A stretch of DNA of 64,000 bases from Tamaricihabitans halophyticus (GCF_004340875.1 NZ_SLXQ01000006.1:62001-126000), one strand, 5' to 3'; shown: positions 1 to 8,695, counted from the first letter of the stretch. Numbers and translations are program-made. Notes: a model not told the origin generated them from the letters alone.

Positions 1-861
1 TGCGGCGTCGGAGAGCGGATGGTCCGCGGTGATCACGGGTGCGAGGACTCCGTCGAGGGACAGCCTGGCGGACCGTTCCAGGTTCTCGCGATCGAGGCGG
101 CGCTCGACGAAACGTCCACCGAGATCGGGTACAGACATATCACCGACGGCGATGACGGTGCGGGGATCCCTGGCCAGCGGAGCGACCGTTCGCAGCGAAG
201 TACCTCCGACCAGGTCGACGATCCCGTCGAAGCCGTCCGGAGCCAACTCATGTGCCGCGGCGACGACGTCCCCGGCGGTGTAGTCGATGAACCGCACTCC
301 GACGGCCTCGGCGTACTCGCGCTTGGCGGTGCTCCCGGTGCCGATCACCCGCAGCTCGCGCCCGACGGCCAGCCGGGCGACGGCGAGGCCGACCCCGCCC
401 CCGACCCCGTTGACCAGGACTGTGGCGCCGGCCGGGAGGCCGAGCTGGTCGAGCACGTCCACCGCGGTCGTCCCGGCCACCGGCAGCGTTGCCGCCACCG
501 TCACGGACAGACCCGCCGGGATGCGCGCGGTGTTCGGCGCGGACAGCACCGTCGTCTCAGCGTAGGTGCCGCCACCGGTGAGGGCGAAGCCGAAGACCGC
601 GTCACCCGCCTCGAGCCCGTCGACGTCCTCGCCCAGGGCGAGAACGGTTCCCGCTGCCTCCACGCCCAGCACACGAGGAAACGGACGGCCGCCGTCGAGC
701 CCGGGGACCAGACCCGAGCGTAGGAGGTGGTCGAGGGGATTCACGCCGGCGACGTGGACCCGGATCAGCACCTCGCCGCGACCGGGGACGAGATCGGGAC
801 GATCGAAGAACTCTTGCACCTCGGGTCCGCCATATCTGCCGAAACCCCACGCCTGTCCCAT
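1..861 (-). CDS. Zinc-independent alcohol dehydrogenase / quinone oxidoreductase (MDR family), 3' end outside window
   Basis: Reading the complement from an ATG at 861 gives 287 open codons running off the window. The N-terminus is a GroES-like fold (VLIRVHVAGVNPLDHLLR, about residues 31-48) and a Rossmann dinucleotide loop VNGVGGGVG lies at residues 150-158, as in NADPH:quinone reductases. No catalytic-zinc ligand pattern (GHE) is visible, which favours quinone/enone reduction over zinc alcohol dehydrogenase activity. A GGGAGG ribosome site precedes the ATG by about 7 nt. A MerR-type regulator lies directly upstream on the same strand and is the likely controller, as in other MerR-oxidoreductase pairs. 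Family assignment is firm; the substrate is unknown. Confidence 0.88.
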   Translation of the reverse strand, partial: MGQAWGFGRYGGPEVQEFFDRPDLVPGRGEVLIRVHVAGVNPLDHLLRSGLVPGLDGGRPFPRVLGVEAAGTVLALGEDVDGLEAGDAVFGFALTGGGTYAETTVLSAPNTARIPAGLSVTVAATLPVAGTTAVDVLDQLGLPAGATVLVNGVGGGVGLAVARLAVGRELRVIGTGSTAKREYAEAVGVRFIDYTAGDVVAAAHELAPDGFDGIVDLVGGTSLRTVAPLARDPRTVIAVGDMSVPDLGGRFVERRLDRENLERSARLSLDGVLAPVITADHPLSDAA

Positions 862-967
862 TTTCTGCCGCCTCCCGTATGACCGGCCCGGTGATTCCGG
901 GCGCTGTTGCCATCCTCACCGCTGACACCGATGTAAGGGGCGACCGGCTGAGGTGGAGGTCACAGCA

Positions 968-1360
968 TCAGGCCGACTGTGCCACTGGTCCCGGGGTGGA
1001 CAGCTCCGCCCGGTGCCGACTGTTGGCCCTGATCAGCATGTCGAGTGCATCCCGGGCCTCGATCAGGTGCGCGATGTCGGCATCGATCCTGTCCCGCTCG
1101 CGCATCATCGCCGTGAACGTCGCCTCGGCGACGCCCAGGTCACTGGGGGAGTCCACACACGGCAGCACGGTCACGATCACCCGGCTGGACATGCCAGCCT
1201 CGAACAACTGTCGGATGAGCGACACGCGCTCGACCGCGAAATCGGAATAGTGACGCTGCCCCGCCTCGGAGCGTGAGCTGGTCAGCAGGCCCTGCTCTTC
1301 GTAGTACCGCAGTGAGCGTGGACTTACACCCGTGCGCTTGGACAATTCGCCGATCCGCAT
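968..1360 (-). CDS. MerR-family transcriptional regulator
   Basis: A 130-residue protein opening with the canonical MerR winged helix (MRIGELSKRTGVSPRSLRYYEEQGLL) and the conserved GQRHYSDFAVERV segment, followed by a dimerisation coiled coil around residues 75-115. There is no metal-binding cysteine pair in the C-terminus; the single Cys near residue 68 is isolated. A redox- or small-molecule-responsive role is therefore more likely than metal sensing. It is transcribed towards the oxidoreductase 107 bp downstream and probably regulates it and itself. Family call is secure; the effector is unknown. Confidence 0.9.
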   Translation of the reverse strand: MRIGELSKRTGVSPRSLRYYEEQGLLTSSRSEAGQRHYSDFAVERVSLIRQLFEAGMSSRVIVTVLPCVDSPSDLGVAEATFTAMMRERDRIDADIAHLIEARDALDMLIRANSRHRAELSTPGPVAQSA

Positions 1361-1514
1361 CTCGGAGATAGTACGCCCGCGCGCTCAGCAATCGCAGCTC
1401 TCACTATTCCGCTCGACGTAGCTCGGATGGCCGCGGCTCGAGCGAGTGACGTGGATAACCCTGATCGAGTGCAGGCGTCGCTTGACGGCCACCAGTCGCC
1501 TGGACGAGGCTGAA

Positions 1515-1532
1515 TGAGCAAGCGCTTAGTAA
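1515..1532. promoter_or_regulatory. Candidate TetR-type operator (AAGCGCTT core)
   Basis: TGAGCAAGCGCTTAGTAA contains a perfect 8-bp palindrome (AAGCGCTT) 16 nt before the GTG of the thiolase remnant, next to a strong GAGGAGG ribosome site. GCAAGCGCTTGC-like boxes are common TetR operators in front of fatty-acid genes in actinobacteria (general knowledge). The outer bases here are only partly symmetric, so this is tentative. Confidence 0.35.
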
Positions 1533-1547
1533 CCTCGAGGAGGCACA

Positions 1548-1811
1548 GTGCTCGAAGCTTGCATCGTGGCTGCCGCCCGTTCGCCGATTGGCCGGGCCAG
1601 CAAGGGTTCACCGAAAGACGTTCGCCCGAAGGCGTTCGCCGCGCGGGTGATCCCGTCGGCCCGGGAACTGAACATTGCCCCAGAAGACAGCGTCAAGCTC
1701 AACGTCAACAGCGGCGCAGGCGCGCACGGAGAAGTCCGCGGCAGGCAGGCAGAGACAATGCGTGTGGGCGGCGGCCCTGGAATCGCGATGATTCTGGAGA
1801 GATTGTCATGA
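1548..1811 (+). pseudogene. Acetyl-CoA acetyltransferase (thiolase) remnant, internally deleted but in frame
   Basis: An 87-codon ORF whose first ~32 residues (EACIVAAARSPIGRASKGS, then KDVRP) are the N-terminal signature of FadA-type thiolases. Residues ~35-60 (ARELNIAPEDSVKLNVNSGA) match the region before the thiolase GHPxGxSG motif, and the last ~18 residues (GGGPGIAMILERLS) match the extreme C-terminus. The ~300 central residues, including the active-site Cys and His motifs, are missing, so it cannot be a working thiolase. It keeps a strong GAGGAGG ribosome site and a GTG start, and its TGA overlaps the ATG of the next SDR gene (ATGA). It may therefore survive as a translated leader that couples translation to the downstream gene. 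Confidence 0.75.
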
Positions 1812-2560
1812 CCAGGTTCACGGGTAAGACCGCGATCGTCACCGGCGCCAGCCGGGGAATCGGGCTGGCCATCGCCGAGCGGTTGGTGGCCGACGGCGCG
1901 AAAGTTGTCATCACCGCCCGCGAGCAGGAAGCGCTGGACGCCGCGGTCGAGAAGCTGGGTGGGCCGAAGCATGCGCTCGGAGTGGCCGGGCGCGCCGACG
2001 ACGTCGACCATCAGGCCGAGACCGTCAAGCGGGCGATCGCGGAGTTCGGCGGCGCCGACCTGCTGGTCAACAACGCCGGAATTAACCCGGTGTACGGCCC
2101 GATGATCGAGCTGGATCTGGAAGCCGCGCGCAAGATCGTCGAGGTGAACTGCTTGGCGGCGTTGTCTTGGGCCCAGCAGGCGTATCGGGGATGGGTTTCC
2201 GAGCACGGCGGCGCGATCGTCAACGTCGCGTCGGTCGGCGGGATCCGACCCGCGCCGGGCATCGGCTTCTACGGCGCCAGCAAGGCAATGCTGATCCACC
2301 TCACCGAAGAGCTGGCCGTCGAGCTCGGCCCGGACATCCGGGTCAACGCGGTGGCGCCGGCATTGGTGAAGACGAAGTTCGCCACGAAGCTCTATGAGGG
2401 TCGGGAGGACGAGGTCGCCGCGGCCTACCCGCTCAAGAGACTCGGCGTCCCGTCTGACATCGGCAGCGTGGTGGCGTTCCTCCTCTCCGCGGATGCCGCC
2501 TGGATGACCGGGCAACTTCTGGTCGTCGATGGCGGCGTCACCCTCGCAGGCAGCGTCTGA
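1808..2560 (+). CDS. Short-chain dehydrogenase/reductase (FabG-like)
   Basis: A 250-residue classical SDR. It has the cofactor loop TGASRGIG at residues 12-19, the NNAG motif at 88-91, catalytic Ser142, Tyr155 and Lys159 (YGASK), and a C-terminal GGV segment. Basic Arg16 and Arg38 suggest NADP(H) is possible. The ATG overlaps the TGA of the thiolase remnant, and its own stop overlaps the ATG of an SDR remnant, so it is translated within a tight operon. With an acyl-CoA dehydrogenase and an APH-like kinase downstream it probably oxidises a hydroxyacyl or alcohol intermediate. The specific substrate cannot be read from the sequence. Confidence 0.92.
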   Translation: MTRFTGKTAIVTGASRGIGLAIAERLVADGAKVVITAREQEALDAAVEKLGGPKHALGVAGRADDVDHQAETVKRAIAEFGGADLLVNNAGINPVYGPMIELDLEAARKIVEVNCLAALSWAQQAYRGWVSEHGGAIVNVASVGGIRPAPGIGFYGASKAMLIHLTEELAVELGPDIRVNAVAPALVKTKFATKLYEGREDEVAAAYPLKRLGVPSDIGSVVAFLLSADAAWMTGQLLVVDGGVTLAGSV

Positions 2561-2676
2561 TGCCGGTGCGGCGAGTCGGCGAGGACATCGCGCACGCCGC
2601 CTCGTTCCTCGCCAGCGAGAGCGCGGGCTTCGTCTCCGGCCAGGTGCTCTGCGTCGCTGGGGGGCCGAAGGCGTGA
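2560..2676 (+). pseudogene. C-terminal remnant of a second SDR, 38 codons
   Basis: The ATG at 2560 overlaps the previous stop (TGATG). The 38-residue product contains RVGEDIAHAASFLAS and SGFVSGQVLCVAGGP, which is the C-terminal end of an SDR (the EDIA..FL.S...G..LxVxGG signature). The Rossmann fold and catalytic Tyr/Lys are missing, so the peptide cannot be an oxidoreductase. Its stop overlaps the GTG of the kinase-like gene (GTGA). Like the thiolase remnant, it seems to be the stump of a gene deleted in frame that preserves stop-start coupling through the operon. Confidence 0.7.
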
Positions 2677-3692
2677 GCAACCCACCTGGCATCGATCTGG
2701 ATAGGCTCGGCCCGTGGCTGGCCACTGCCGTGCCGGGTGCCGGCGAGAGGCTGTCCGCCGAACTGATCGCAGGGGGCAGATCCAACCTCACCTACCTCGT
2801 CACCAACGGGACCGCGGAGTGGATCGTCCGTCGCCCGCCGCTGGGACACGTGCTGGCCACCGCGCACGACATGGTGCGCGAGCACCGGGTGATGTCGGCA
2901 TTGCAAGACACGGCCGTTCCCGTACCGAGGATGTACGCGCTGTGCCAGGACGAATCCGTGCTGGACGCGCCGTTCTACGTGATGGAGCACGTCGCGGGGA
3001 CGCCGTACCGATCGGCCGCCGAGTTGGCGAAGCTCGGTCAGCACCGGACTCGAACCATCTCGCGAGGCTTGGTCGACACACTGGCTACACTGCACGAGGT
3101 CGACCCGAACGTGGTGGGCCTGTCCGACTTCGGCCGACCGGACGGTTTCCTGGAGCGGCAGGTGCGTCGGTGGAGGAAGCAGCTGGACGCATCGCGAAGC
3201 CGGGACCTGCCCGCCGCGGACGAGTTGCACGCCTTGCTCGCCACGAGCGTGCCCCCGGAATCGGCGGTCGGCATCGTGCACGGTGACTTCCGGCTGGACA
3301 ACCTTCTGGTGGACGACTCCGATACCACGACAGCGGTGCTCGATTGGGAGATGGCCACACTCGGTGACCCGCTGACCGACCTGGCGCTGATGGTCATCTA
3401 CCACCGACTGGGCGATCTGCTGCGTACCGCTACCGTCTCCGACGTCGCGTCCGCGCCGGGCTTCCTGTCCGAGGATGAAATCATTGCCCGATACAGCGCG
3501 CGCAGCGACCGTGACCTGACGTGGTTCGGGTTCTATCTCGGGCTGGCGGCATTCAAGCTGGCCGCGATCCTCGAGGGGATCCACTACCGCCACCTGCACG
3601 GCCAGACCGTCGGCGCGGGTTTCGACCAGATCGGCGATGCCATCCACCCCCTGCTCGACGCCGGCCTCACCGCAGTGAAGGAGAACCGCTGA
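2673..3692 (+). CDS. APH-like phosphotransferase of the acyl-CoA dehydrogenase-associated (ACAD10/11 kinase) type
   Basis: A 339-residue aminoglycoside-phosphotransferase-fold protein from GTG 2673. The catalytic loop HGDFRLDN lies at residues 203-210 and the metal-binding segment [16 protein letters not shown] starts at about 223. The family is the kinase-like domain that in animals is fused to acyl-CoA dehydrogenase in ACAD10/ACAD11, where 4-hydroxyacyl-CoA is phosphorylated before elimination; in actinobacteria it is often a neighbour of a stand-alone dehydrogenase. Here it overlaps exactly such a dehydrogenase by TGATG. A role in hydroxyacyl-CoA processing is therefore a good inference, and antibiotic resistance is unlikely. 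Confidence 0.88.
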   Translation: MSNPPGIDLDRLGPWLATAVPGAGERLSAELIAGGRSNLTYLVTNGTAEWIVRRPPLGHVLATAHDMVREHRVMSALQDTAVPVPRMYALCQDESVLDAPFYVMEHVAGTPYRSAAELAKLGQHRTRTISRGLVDTLATLHEVDPNVVGLSDFGRPDGFLERQVRRWRKQLDASRSRDLPAADELHALLATSVPPESAVGIVHGDFRLDNLLVDDSDTTTAVLDWEMATLGDPLTDLALMVIYHRLGDLLRTATVSDVASAPGFLSEDEIIARYSARSDRDLTWFGFYLGLAAFKLAAILEGIHYRHLHGQTVGAGFDQIGDAIHPLLDAGLTAVKENR

Positions 3693-4915
3693 TGGATTTC
3701 GCGTTCGACGCCAAGACCGAAGACCTCCGAGCCAGCCTCCTGGAGTTCATGGACAGCCACGTCTACCCGGCAGAACCGGTGTTCGCCGAACAACTGGGGC
3801 AGCTCGACGACCGGTGGGCGTGGGACTCGGCGCCGGTGCTCGCCGAACTGCGGGCCGAGGCGCGCCGCCGCGGCCTGTGGAACTTCTTCCTGCCCGGAGA
3901 ACACGGCGGGGGCCTGACCAACCTGCAGTACGCGCCCCTGGCCGAGATCACCGGCCGCAGCGGCCATCTGGCCCCGGCCGCGTTGAACTGCTCGGCACCG
4001 GACACCGGGAATATGGAGGTTCTCGCGATGTTCGGCACTGAGGCGCAACGCAAGGAGTGGCTCGAGTCATTGCTTGCGGGCACGATTCGCTCGGCGTTCG
4101 CGATGACGGAGCCCGACGTGGCTTCCTCCGACGCCACCAACATCGCCACCCGCATCGAGCGCGACGGCGACGACTACGTCATCGACGGCCGCAAGTGGTG
4201 GATCACCGGGGCGATGAACCGCAACGCGAAGATCCTCATCGTCATGGGCAAGACCGACCCCACGGCTGAACGGCACCGCCAGCAGTCCATGATCCTGGTG
4301 CCACGCGACACTCCGGGCGTGGAGATCCAGCGCGGAATGGAGGTCTTCGGCTACGACGACCACCACCACGGCGGCCACGCAGAGCTGACCTTCACCAACG
4401 TCCGTGTTCCCGCCAGGAACCTCATCGGCGGCGAGGGCGACGGGTTCGCTATCGCCCAGGCCCGACTCGGACCGGGACGGATCCACCACTGCATGCGCTC
4501 CATCGGCGTGGCCGAACGCGCGATCGAGCTGATGTGCGCCCGCGCCAACGAGCGGGTCGCGTTCGGCAAACCGCTGGCCGAGCAGGGCGTCATCCGTGAC
4601 TGGATCGCCGAGTCACGGGTCCGTGTCGAACAACTGCGACTGTTGGTGCTCAAGGCAGCGTGGCTGATGGACACAGTCGGCAACAAGCGAGCGCACACCG
4701 AGATCCAGGCGATCAAGATCGCCACCCCTGCGACCGTGCAGTGGATTCTGGACAAGGCCATCCAGACGCACGGCGCGGGCGGGCTATCCCAGGACCACCC
4801 GCTGGCCGGCGCCTACGCCAACATCCGGACGCTGCGGTTTGCCGACGGCCCGGACGAGGTGCACAAGAACGCGCTGGCGCGCGCCGAGCTCCGCCGGCAG
4901 AAGCAGGCCCGCTGA
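3692..4915 (+). CDS. Acyl-CoA dehydrogenase, ACAD10/11-like
   Basis: A 407-residue flavoprotein with the FAD-contact motif [15 protein letters not shown] (about residues 133-147), the central beta-domain ending in GRKWWITGA, and the C-terminal [20 protein letters not shown] and [13 protein letters not shown] blocks typical of the ACAD10/11 subgroup. The start overlaps the kinase-like gene (TGATG), supporting joint function. In that subgroup the kinase and dehydrogenase act together on hydroxylated acyl-CoAs. It converges on the crotonase-fold gene with only about 34 bp between stops. Confident family call; chain-length specificity unknown. Confidence 0.93.
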   Translation: MDFAFDAKTEDLRASLLEFMDSHVYPAEPVFAEQLGQLDDRWAWDSAPVLAELRAEARRRGLWNFFLPGEHGGGLTNLQYAPLAEITGRSGHLAPAALNCSAPDTGNMEVLAMFGTEAQRKEWLESLLAGTIRSAFAMTEPDVASSDATNIATRIERDGDDYVIDGRKWWITGAMNRNAKILIVMGKTDPTAERHRQQSMILVPRDTPGVEIQRGMEVFGYDDHHHGGHAELTFTNVRVPARNLIGGEGDGFAIAQARLGPGRIHHCMRSIGVAERAIELMCARANERVAFGKPLAEQGVIRDWIAESRVRVEQLRLLVLKAAWLMDTVGNKRAHTEIQAIKIATPATVQWILDKAIQTHGAGGLSQDHPLAGAYANIRTLRFADGPDEVHKNALARAELRRQKQAR

Positions 4916-4949
4916 TGACTGTCGGCGGGCTCGGCGTTCGCCGTTGCGG

Positions 4950-5777
4950 TCACCGACCGCCTGAGCCGCGACCCTGCTTGTCCGCGAACGCGGCGATCGC
5001 CCGAAGGTGATCCTGTGTCAGGCCACAAGCCTTGTGCCGTGGTACTTCCGCATCCATGGCATCGAACAGGGTGGAGCGCGGGGCTTCCGCGAGATTCCGT
5101 TTCATGTGCGCCAACGCCGTCCGTGGACCGTTGGCCAGCGAGGTGGCCACATCGCGCGTCTGCTCCGTCAGGCCGTCAGGTTCGGTGACCCAGTTGAGCA
5201 GGCCGAGTTCGAGGCTCGCGGAGGCGTCCAGCCGCGGACTGAGATACAGCAGTTCTCGCGCCTTCGCGGGCCCGACGAGATGGTGGAGGAACCAAGCGAC
5301 GCCATAGTCGCCGGAGAGACCAACACTGGCGAATGCGGTCACGAGCAGGGCCCGTGGGGAGCCGATTCGTAGGTCAGCCGCCAGAGCCAATCCCAGTCCA
5401 GCCCCTGCGGCTGCCCCGGGGAGGGAAGCAATGACGGGTGTGTCCATCGCGTAGATCTTGCCTACGGTGGCTCGCTGCGAAGCGACCTGTTCCGCAACCT
5501 GGCTTGAGTCGACCTCGGAAGCGCCACTGCCTTCGCCGCCACGTTCGTTGAAGTCCAGAACATCCCCACCGGAGCAGAAGGCATTGCCGGAACCCGTCAA
5601 CACGACGCACCCCACGTCATCCGAAGCGTCCATCAGATGAAGCAGGTCGCCCAACCTGACGAGCATTTCGGGCGACATCGCGTTGCGCCGCGCCGGCCGG
5701 TTCAAAGTGATCGTGCCAACGCCTCCGTCGATCGTCCCGAACGCGTCGTCGTTGGTGTCTCCGAGCAAGCGTGTCAC
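4950..5777 (-). CDS. Enoyl-CoA hydratase/isomerase (crotonase) family protein
   Basis: A 275-residue crotonase-fold protein (GTITLNRPARRNAMS, GSGNAFCSGGD, then an oxyanion loop GAAAGAGLGLALAADLRI). The two glutamates used by true hydratases are absent: GGGCELAM corresponds to GAGLGLAL, and QPEILLG to TAFASVG. Instead an Asp lies in GLSGDYG, the position used by enoyl-CoA isomerases of the PaaG type. An isomerase or other crotonase chemistry is therefore more likely than hydration. The GTG start has an AAGGGG ribosome site. It sits below the serine hydrolase gene on the same strand, separated by a 15-bp tandem repeat. Confidence 0.9.
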   Translation of the reverse strand: MTRLLGDTNDDAFGTIDGGVGTITLNRPARRNAMSPEMLVRLGDLLHLMDASDDVGCVVLTGSGNAFCSGGDVLDFNERGGEGSGASEVDSSQVAEQVASQRATVGKIYAMDTPVIASLPGAAAGAGLGLALAADLRIGSPRALLVTAFASVGLSGDYGVAWFLHHLVGPAKARELLYLSPRLDASASLELGLLNWVTEPDGLTEQTRDVATSLANGPRTALAHMKRNLAEAPRSTLFDAMDAEVPRHKACGLTQDHLRAIAAFADKQGRGSGGR

Positions 5778-5793
5778 TGGTGTTTTCCCCTTG

Positions 5794-5838
5794 TCTTGTC
5801 GTGCGGCGTCTTGTCGTGCGGTGTCTTGTCGTGCGACG
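5794..5838. repeat. Three tandem 15-bp repeats (TCTTGTCGTGCGGCG)
   Basis: Copies at 5794-5808, 5809-5823 and 5824-5838 differ only at positions 13-14 (GC, GT, AC). They lie in the ~118-bp gap between the stop of the serine hydrolase gene and the start of the crotonase gene, just upstream of the crotonase ribosome site. The period is a multiple of three, but no gene reads through it. It could tune spacing or mRNA structure in front of the crotonase gene. Confidence 0.85.
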
Positions 5839-5895
5839 TCGATGCCGATCGAACAACTTGATGCCGGATCGGGCCAGGGCAGTGGTGCGGGCGCG

Positions 5896-7041
5896 TCAGG
5901 CCAATGCTTCGTAGATGGCAGTGAGGTAGGAGTTGGCAGCCTCGGAGCCGATGACGCCCTCTGCCATCTGGTTCATGACATAGGAGATGGTCAGTCCACG
6001 GTCGGGGTGCATGACAATCATCGATCCACCCCAGCCGCCCCAGAAACAGGCCCTGTCGTCGTCGGAGATCGACGGCACGGTGGCCGGTTGGGGAAGACCG
6101 TAACCGATGCCCCACCGAAGCGGTACTCCCAGCACGAGGTCAACGCCATCAGCCTGCTCCTGGAAGATCAGCTCGATCGTCGTCGGGCTCAGCAGCTTGA
6201 CGCCGTCAACCTCCCCGCCGAGCGACACGGCGGAGAGTATGCGGGCCAGTGCACGGGCGTTGCCGTGTCCATTGCCAGCTCCCAGATCGGCGCGCCTCCA
6301 CGGCTCGGTGTTGGCGACCGTTGGGTCGGACACGGGGCCGTGGAAGGTCCTGAACATGGGCACGTTGGGCGGAAGCGTGCTGAGGTCGAACGCGCGGACC
6401 CGGGGCGGGATGATCTCGGCAATTCGATGATCATCGTCTGCGCGGGCGCCGATCTGGAAGTCAGCTCGCAGTGGTTCGGCGATCTCGGTCCGAACGAACT
6501 CCTTCAGGGACTTGCCCGATACCCGTCGCACGACCTCACCGACGAGGTGCCCCATGGAGTTGGCGTGGTATCCCGAGGCGGTTCCGGGCTCCCACCACGG
6601 CGCCTGGCTCGCGAGCAGCTGTGTCGACCGCTCCCAGTCGTACATGTCATCGACGGCAAACGGTGGTTCCCATCCGGAGACGCCGGACGTGTGGGACATG
6701 ATGTGTCGCACTTCAATGGCATCTTTGCCGTTCGCGGCGAACTCTGGCCAGTACTTCGCGACCGGGGCGAACACGTCTAGCATTCCGCGGTCGACGAGCA
6801 TCAGCGCGGCCAGGTTGGTGACTGTCTTGGTCGACGACCAGACATTGACGATAGTGTCCCGTGACCACGGGATGGTTCGTTGCGCGTCGCCGTGACCACC
6901 CCACAGGTCCGCAATCGTCTCGCCGTGCAGATCGACCGTGATAGAAGCTCCGAGTTCGCGGCCGGTCTCGATGTTGTCCCGCATCAATGTTCGAACCTTG
7001 TCGAACCGAGCATCGGCCGTGCCGTGAAGCAATTCTGGCAT
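5896..7041 (-). CDS. Serine hydrolase, beta-lactamase class C / EstB esterase family
   Basis: A 381-residue protein with the SxxK nucleophile motif SSTK at residues 69-72, the Tyr motif GYHANSMGHL around Tyr158, and the C-terminal WGGWGGSM element replacing the KTG box. These fit EstB-like esterases and lactonases more than true beta-lactamases, and no signal peptide is visible, so it should be cytoplasmic. I chose the ATG at 7041 because GAAGGGG lies 6 nt upstream; an in-frame start 30 nt earlier lacks one. It is divergent from an acyl-CoA ligase across the TGCAACAT palindrome, suggesting it releases an acid that the ligase then activates. Confidence 0.9.
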   Translation of the reverse strand: MPELLHGTADARFDKVRTLMRDNIETGRELGASITVDLHGETIADLWGGHGDAQRTIPWSRDTIVNVWSSTKTVTNLAALMLVDRGMLDVFAPVAKYWPEFAANGKDAIEVRHIMSHTSGVSGWEPPFAVDDMYDWERSTQLLASQAPWWEPGTASGYHANSMGHLVGEVVRRVSGKSLKEFVRTEIAEPLRADFQIGARADDDHRIAEIIPPRVRAFDLSTLPPNVPMFRTFHGPVSDPTVANTEPWRRADLGAGNGHGNARALARILSAVSLGGEVDGVKLLSPTTIELIFQEQADGVDLVLGVPLRWGIGYGLPQPATVPSISDDDRACFWGGWGGSMIVMHPDRGLTISYVMNQMAEGVIGSEAANSYLTAIYEALA

Positions 7042-7156
7042 GTCTGGCCCCTTCGGACAGTGGGAAGTCACCTATGGACCGCCCGGCAACAGCGAACTCG
7101 ATCTCGCGCGTGATCGATACGTGCACCTTGACACTGAATCCTGAACCGTGATTCTT

Positions 7157-7181
7157 TGCAACATATCACGTCTATGTTGCA
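7157..7181. promoter_or_regulatory. 25-bp palindromic operator, copy 1 (TGCAACAT-N9-ATGTTGCA)
   Basis: Perfect 9-bp arms TGCAACATA/TATGTTGCA separated by 7 bp, lying between the divergent hydrolase and acyl-CoA ligase genes and centred 33 nt before the ligase ATG. A second copy with the same arms and spacing lies at 11333-11357 before the symporter operon. The most plausible binder is the TetR protein encoded at 8906-9511, between the two sites. Confidence 0.82.
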
Positions 7182-7201
7182 GCAGATAAGGCGAAACCAG
7201 G

Positions 7202-8695
7202 ATGAGCAGTGTGTTGGATCCGGTTCGGCGGCACAGCGTTGCCATGCCGGAGGCGTTGGCGGTTCGCGACGAACGGGGCGACTGGACCTACGGTGATCTC
7301 CTCGCCGGTGCGACCGCGTTTGGCGCGGGGCTTCACCGGCAAGGCGTGAAACCGGGCAGCCGTCTGGTTTTCATCGCCCCGTCGGTGCCCGAGTTCGTCG
7401 TTGCTTACCTCGGAATCCAGGCCGCGGGCTGCGTCGTGGTGCCGATGAACACGATGGCATCGCGCAGCGAGATCCGTTACGTGCTGGAGGACTCGACAGC
7501 CGCAGCCCTGATCGGCTGGCACGACGTGGGTCCGGCCGCCCGGCAAGCTGCCGATGAGGCCGGGGTGCCGTTCCAGGTGTTGAACTCCATGACTCCCGGC
7601 TCGGCGCAGGCTGGCGAGTTGACGTTCGAGATCCAGGAGCGGGCTCGCGACGACACGGCGGCCATTCTCTACACCTCGGGCACGACAGGACGCCCCAAGG
7701 GTGCCGAGCTGACGGTCGACGCCCTCCTGGAAGCAGGCGAGATCTCGGTCGAGGCGCGGCGCACTTCGCCCCATGATCGGTTCGCGACCGCACTCCCGCT
7801 GTTTCACATCTTCGGACAAGTCACGGTCATGATGGCGGCTCTTTCGGCCGGGGCCTCGATGTCCTTGCAGTCGCCGTTCGAGCCGGTGCGCATGCTCCAG
7901 ATGATCTACCGTGACCGGGCGACCGTCGTGGCCGGCGTGCCAACCATGTGGAACGCGTTGCTACGAGCCGCGGACGGATTCGGACCGTCGGACTTCTCCT
8001 CGGTGTCGATCGCGATCTCGGGGGGCGCCTCGTTGCCCGCGGAGGTCGCCTCCGCATTCGAGGAGCGTTTCGGATGCCCTGTGCTCGAAGGTTATGGGTT
8101 GACCGAAACCACCTCGCTGGCGACCTTCGCTGACCTCGACCGGAGGCCGAAGAACGGTTGCGCGGGCGCGCCGGTGCCCCGCACGGAAGTGGAGATCCGT
8201 GCCGCAGACGGCACGGCACTGCCGCGGGACGAAGTCGGGGAAGTGTGGGTGCGTGGCCCGTCTGTCATGAAGGGCTACTGGCGTCGCCCGGACGCGACTG
8301 CCGAGGCGCTGCGGGACGGCTGGTTCCGGACCGGAGATCTCGCACGGAAGGACGCGGAAAGTGACGTCTGGATCGTCGACCGGCTAAAAGACCTGATCAT
8401 CCGCGGCGGCTACAACGTCTATCCGGGTGAGGTCGAGGAGGTCCTCTACGGTCATCCGGATGTGGTCGAGGCCGCCGTCGTGGGCGTACCCGACGACTAT
8501 TACGGCGAAGAGGTCGCGGCGGTGATCGTGCTGCGTGACGGCGCGAAGCTCGCCGGCGAGCAGATCACAGCGTGGGCGCGGGAAAGGATGTCCGCCTACA
8601 AAATCCCGCGGATCGTTCGGTTCGTGCCGGAACTTCCAAAGGGCGCGACCGGCAAGGTTCTGAAGCGCTCGATCGACCCCGTCAAACTGGGCTGA
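7202..8695 (+). CDS. Acyl-CoA synthetase (AMP-binding, ANL superfamily)
   Basis: A 497-residue adenylate-forming ligase. The ATP loop YTSGTTGRPKG lies at about residues 157-167, followed by the GYGLTETT motif, TGD (GWFRTGDLA) and the hinge DRLKDLIIRGGYNVYP. The C-terminal catalytic lysine lies in ATGKVLKR. It activates a carboxylic acid to its CoA thioester through an acyl-AMP. Expression is probably controlled by the palindrome 20 nt before the start codon. With the nearby hydrolase, crotonase, dehydrogenases and symporter it would be the entry enzyme of a beta-oxidation-like pathway for an imported or hydrolysed substrate. Substrate not identifiable. Confidence 0.94.
   Translation: MSSVLDPVRRHSVAMPEALAVRDERGDWTYGDLLAGATAFGAGLHRQGVKPGSRLVFIAPSVPEFVVAYLGIQAAGCVVVPMNTMASRSEIRYVLEDSTAAALIGWHDVGPAARQAADEAGVPFQVLNSMTPGSAQAGELTFEIQERARDDTAAILYTSGTTGRPKGAELTVDALLEAGEISVEARRTSPHDRFATALPLFHIFGQVTVMMAALSAGASMSLQSPFEPVRMLQMIYRDRATVVAGVPTMWNALLRAADGFGPSDFSSVSIAISGGASLPAEVASAFEERFGCPVLEGYGLTETTSLATFADLDRRPKNGCAGAPVPRTEVEIRAADGTALPRDEVGEVWVRGPSVMKGYWRRPDATAEALRDGWFRTGDLARKDAESDVWIVDRLKDLIIRGGYNVYPGEVEEVLYGHPDVVEAAVVGVPDDYYGEEVAAVIVLRDGAKLAGEQITAWARERMSAYKIPRIVRFVPELPKGATGKVLKRSIDPVKLG

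Noticed and set aside
2673-3692. Aminoglycoside resistance by the APH-fold protein
   Set aside because: The sequence matches the acyl-CoA dehydrogenase-linked subgroup and overlaps such a gene.
4915-5010. 31-codon ORF starting in the acyl-CoA dehydrogenase stop (ATGA)
   Set aside because: It runs into the antisense of the crotonase gene 3' end and has no recognisable sequence; the overlap is probably chance.
5896-7041. Antibiotic resistance by the beta-lactamase-like gene
   Set aside because: No signal peptide, an EstB-type WGGWGG element instead of KTG, and a catabolic neighbourhood point to an esterase.
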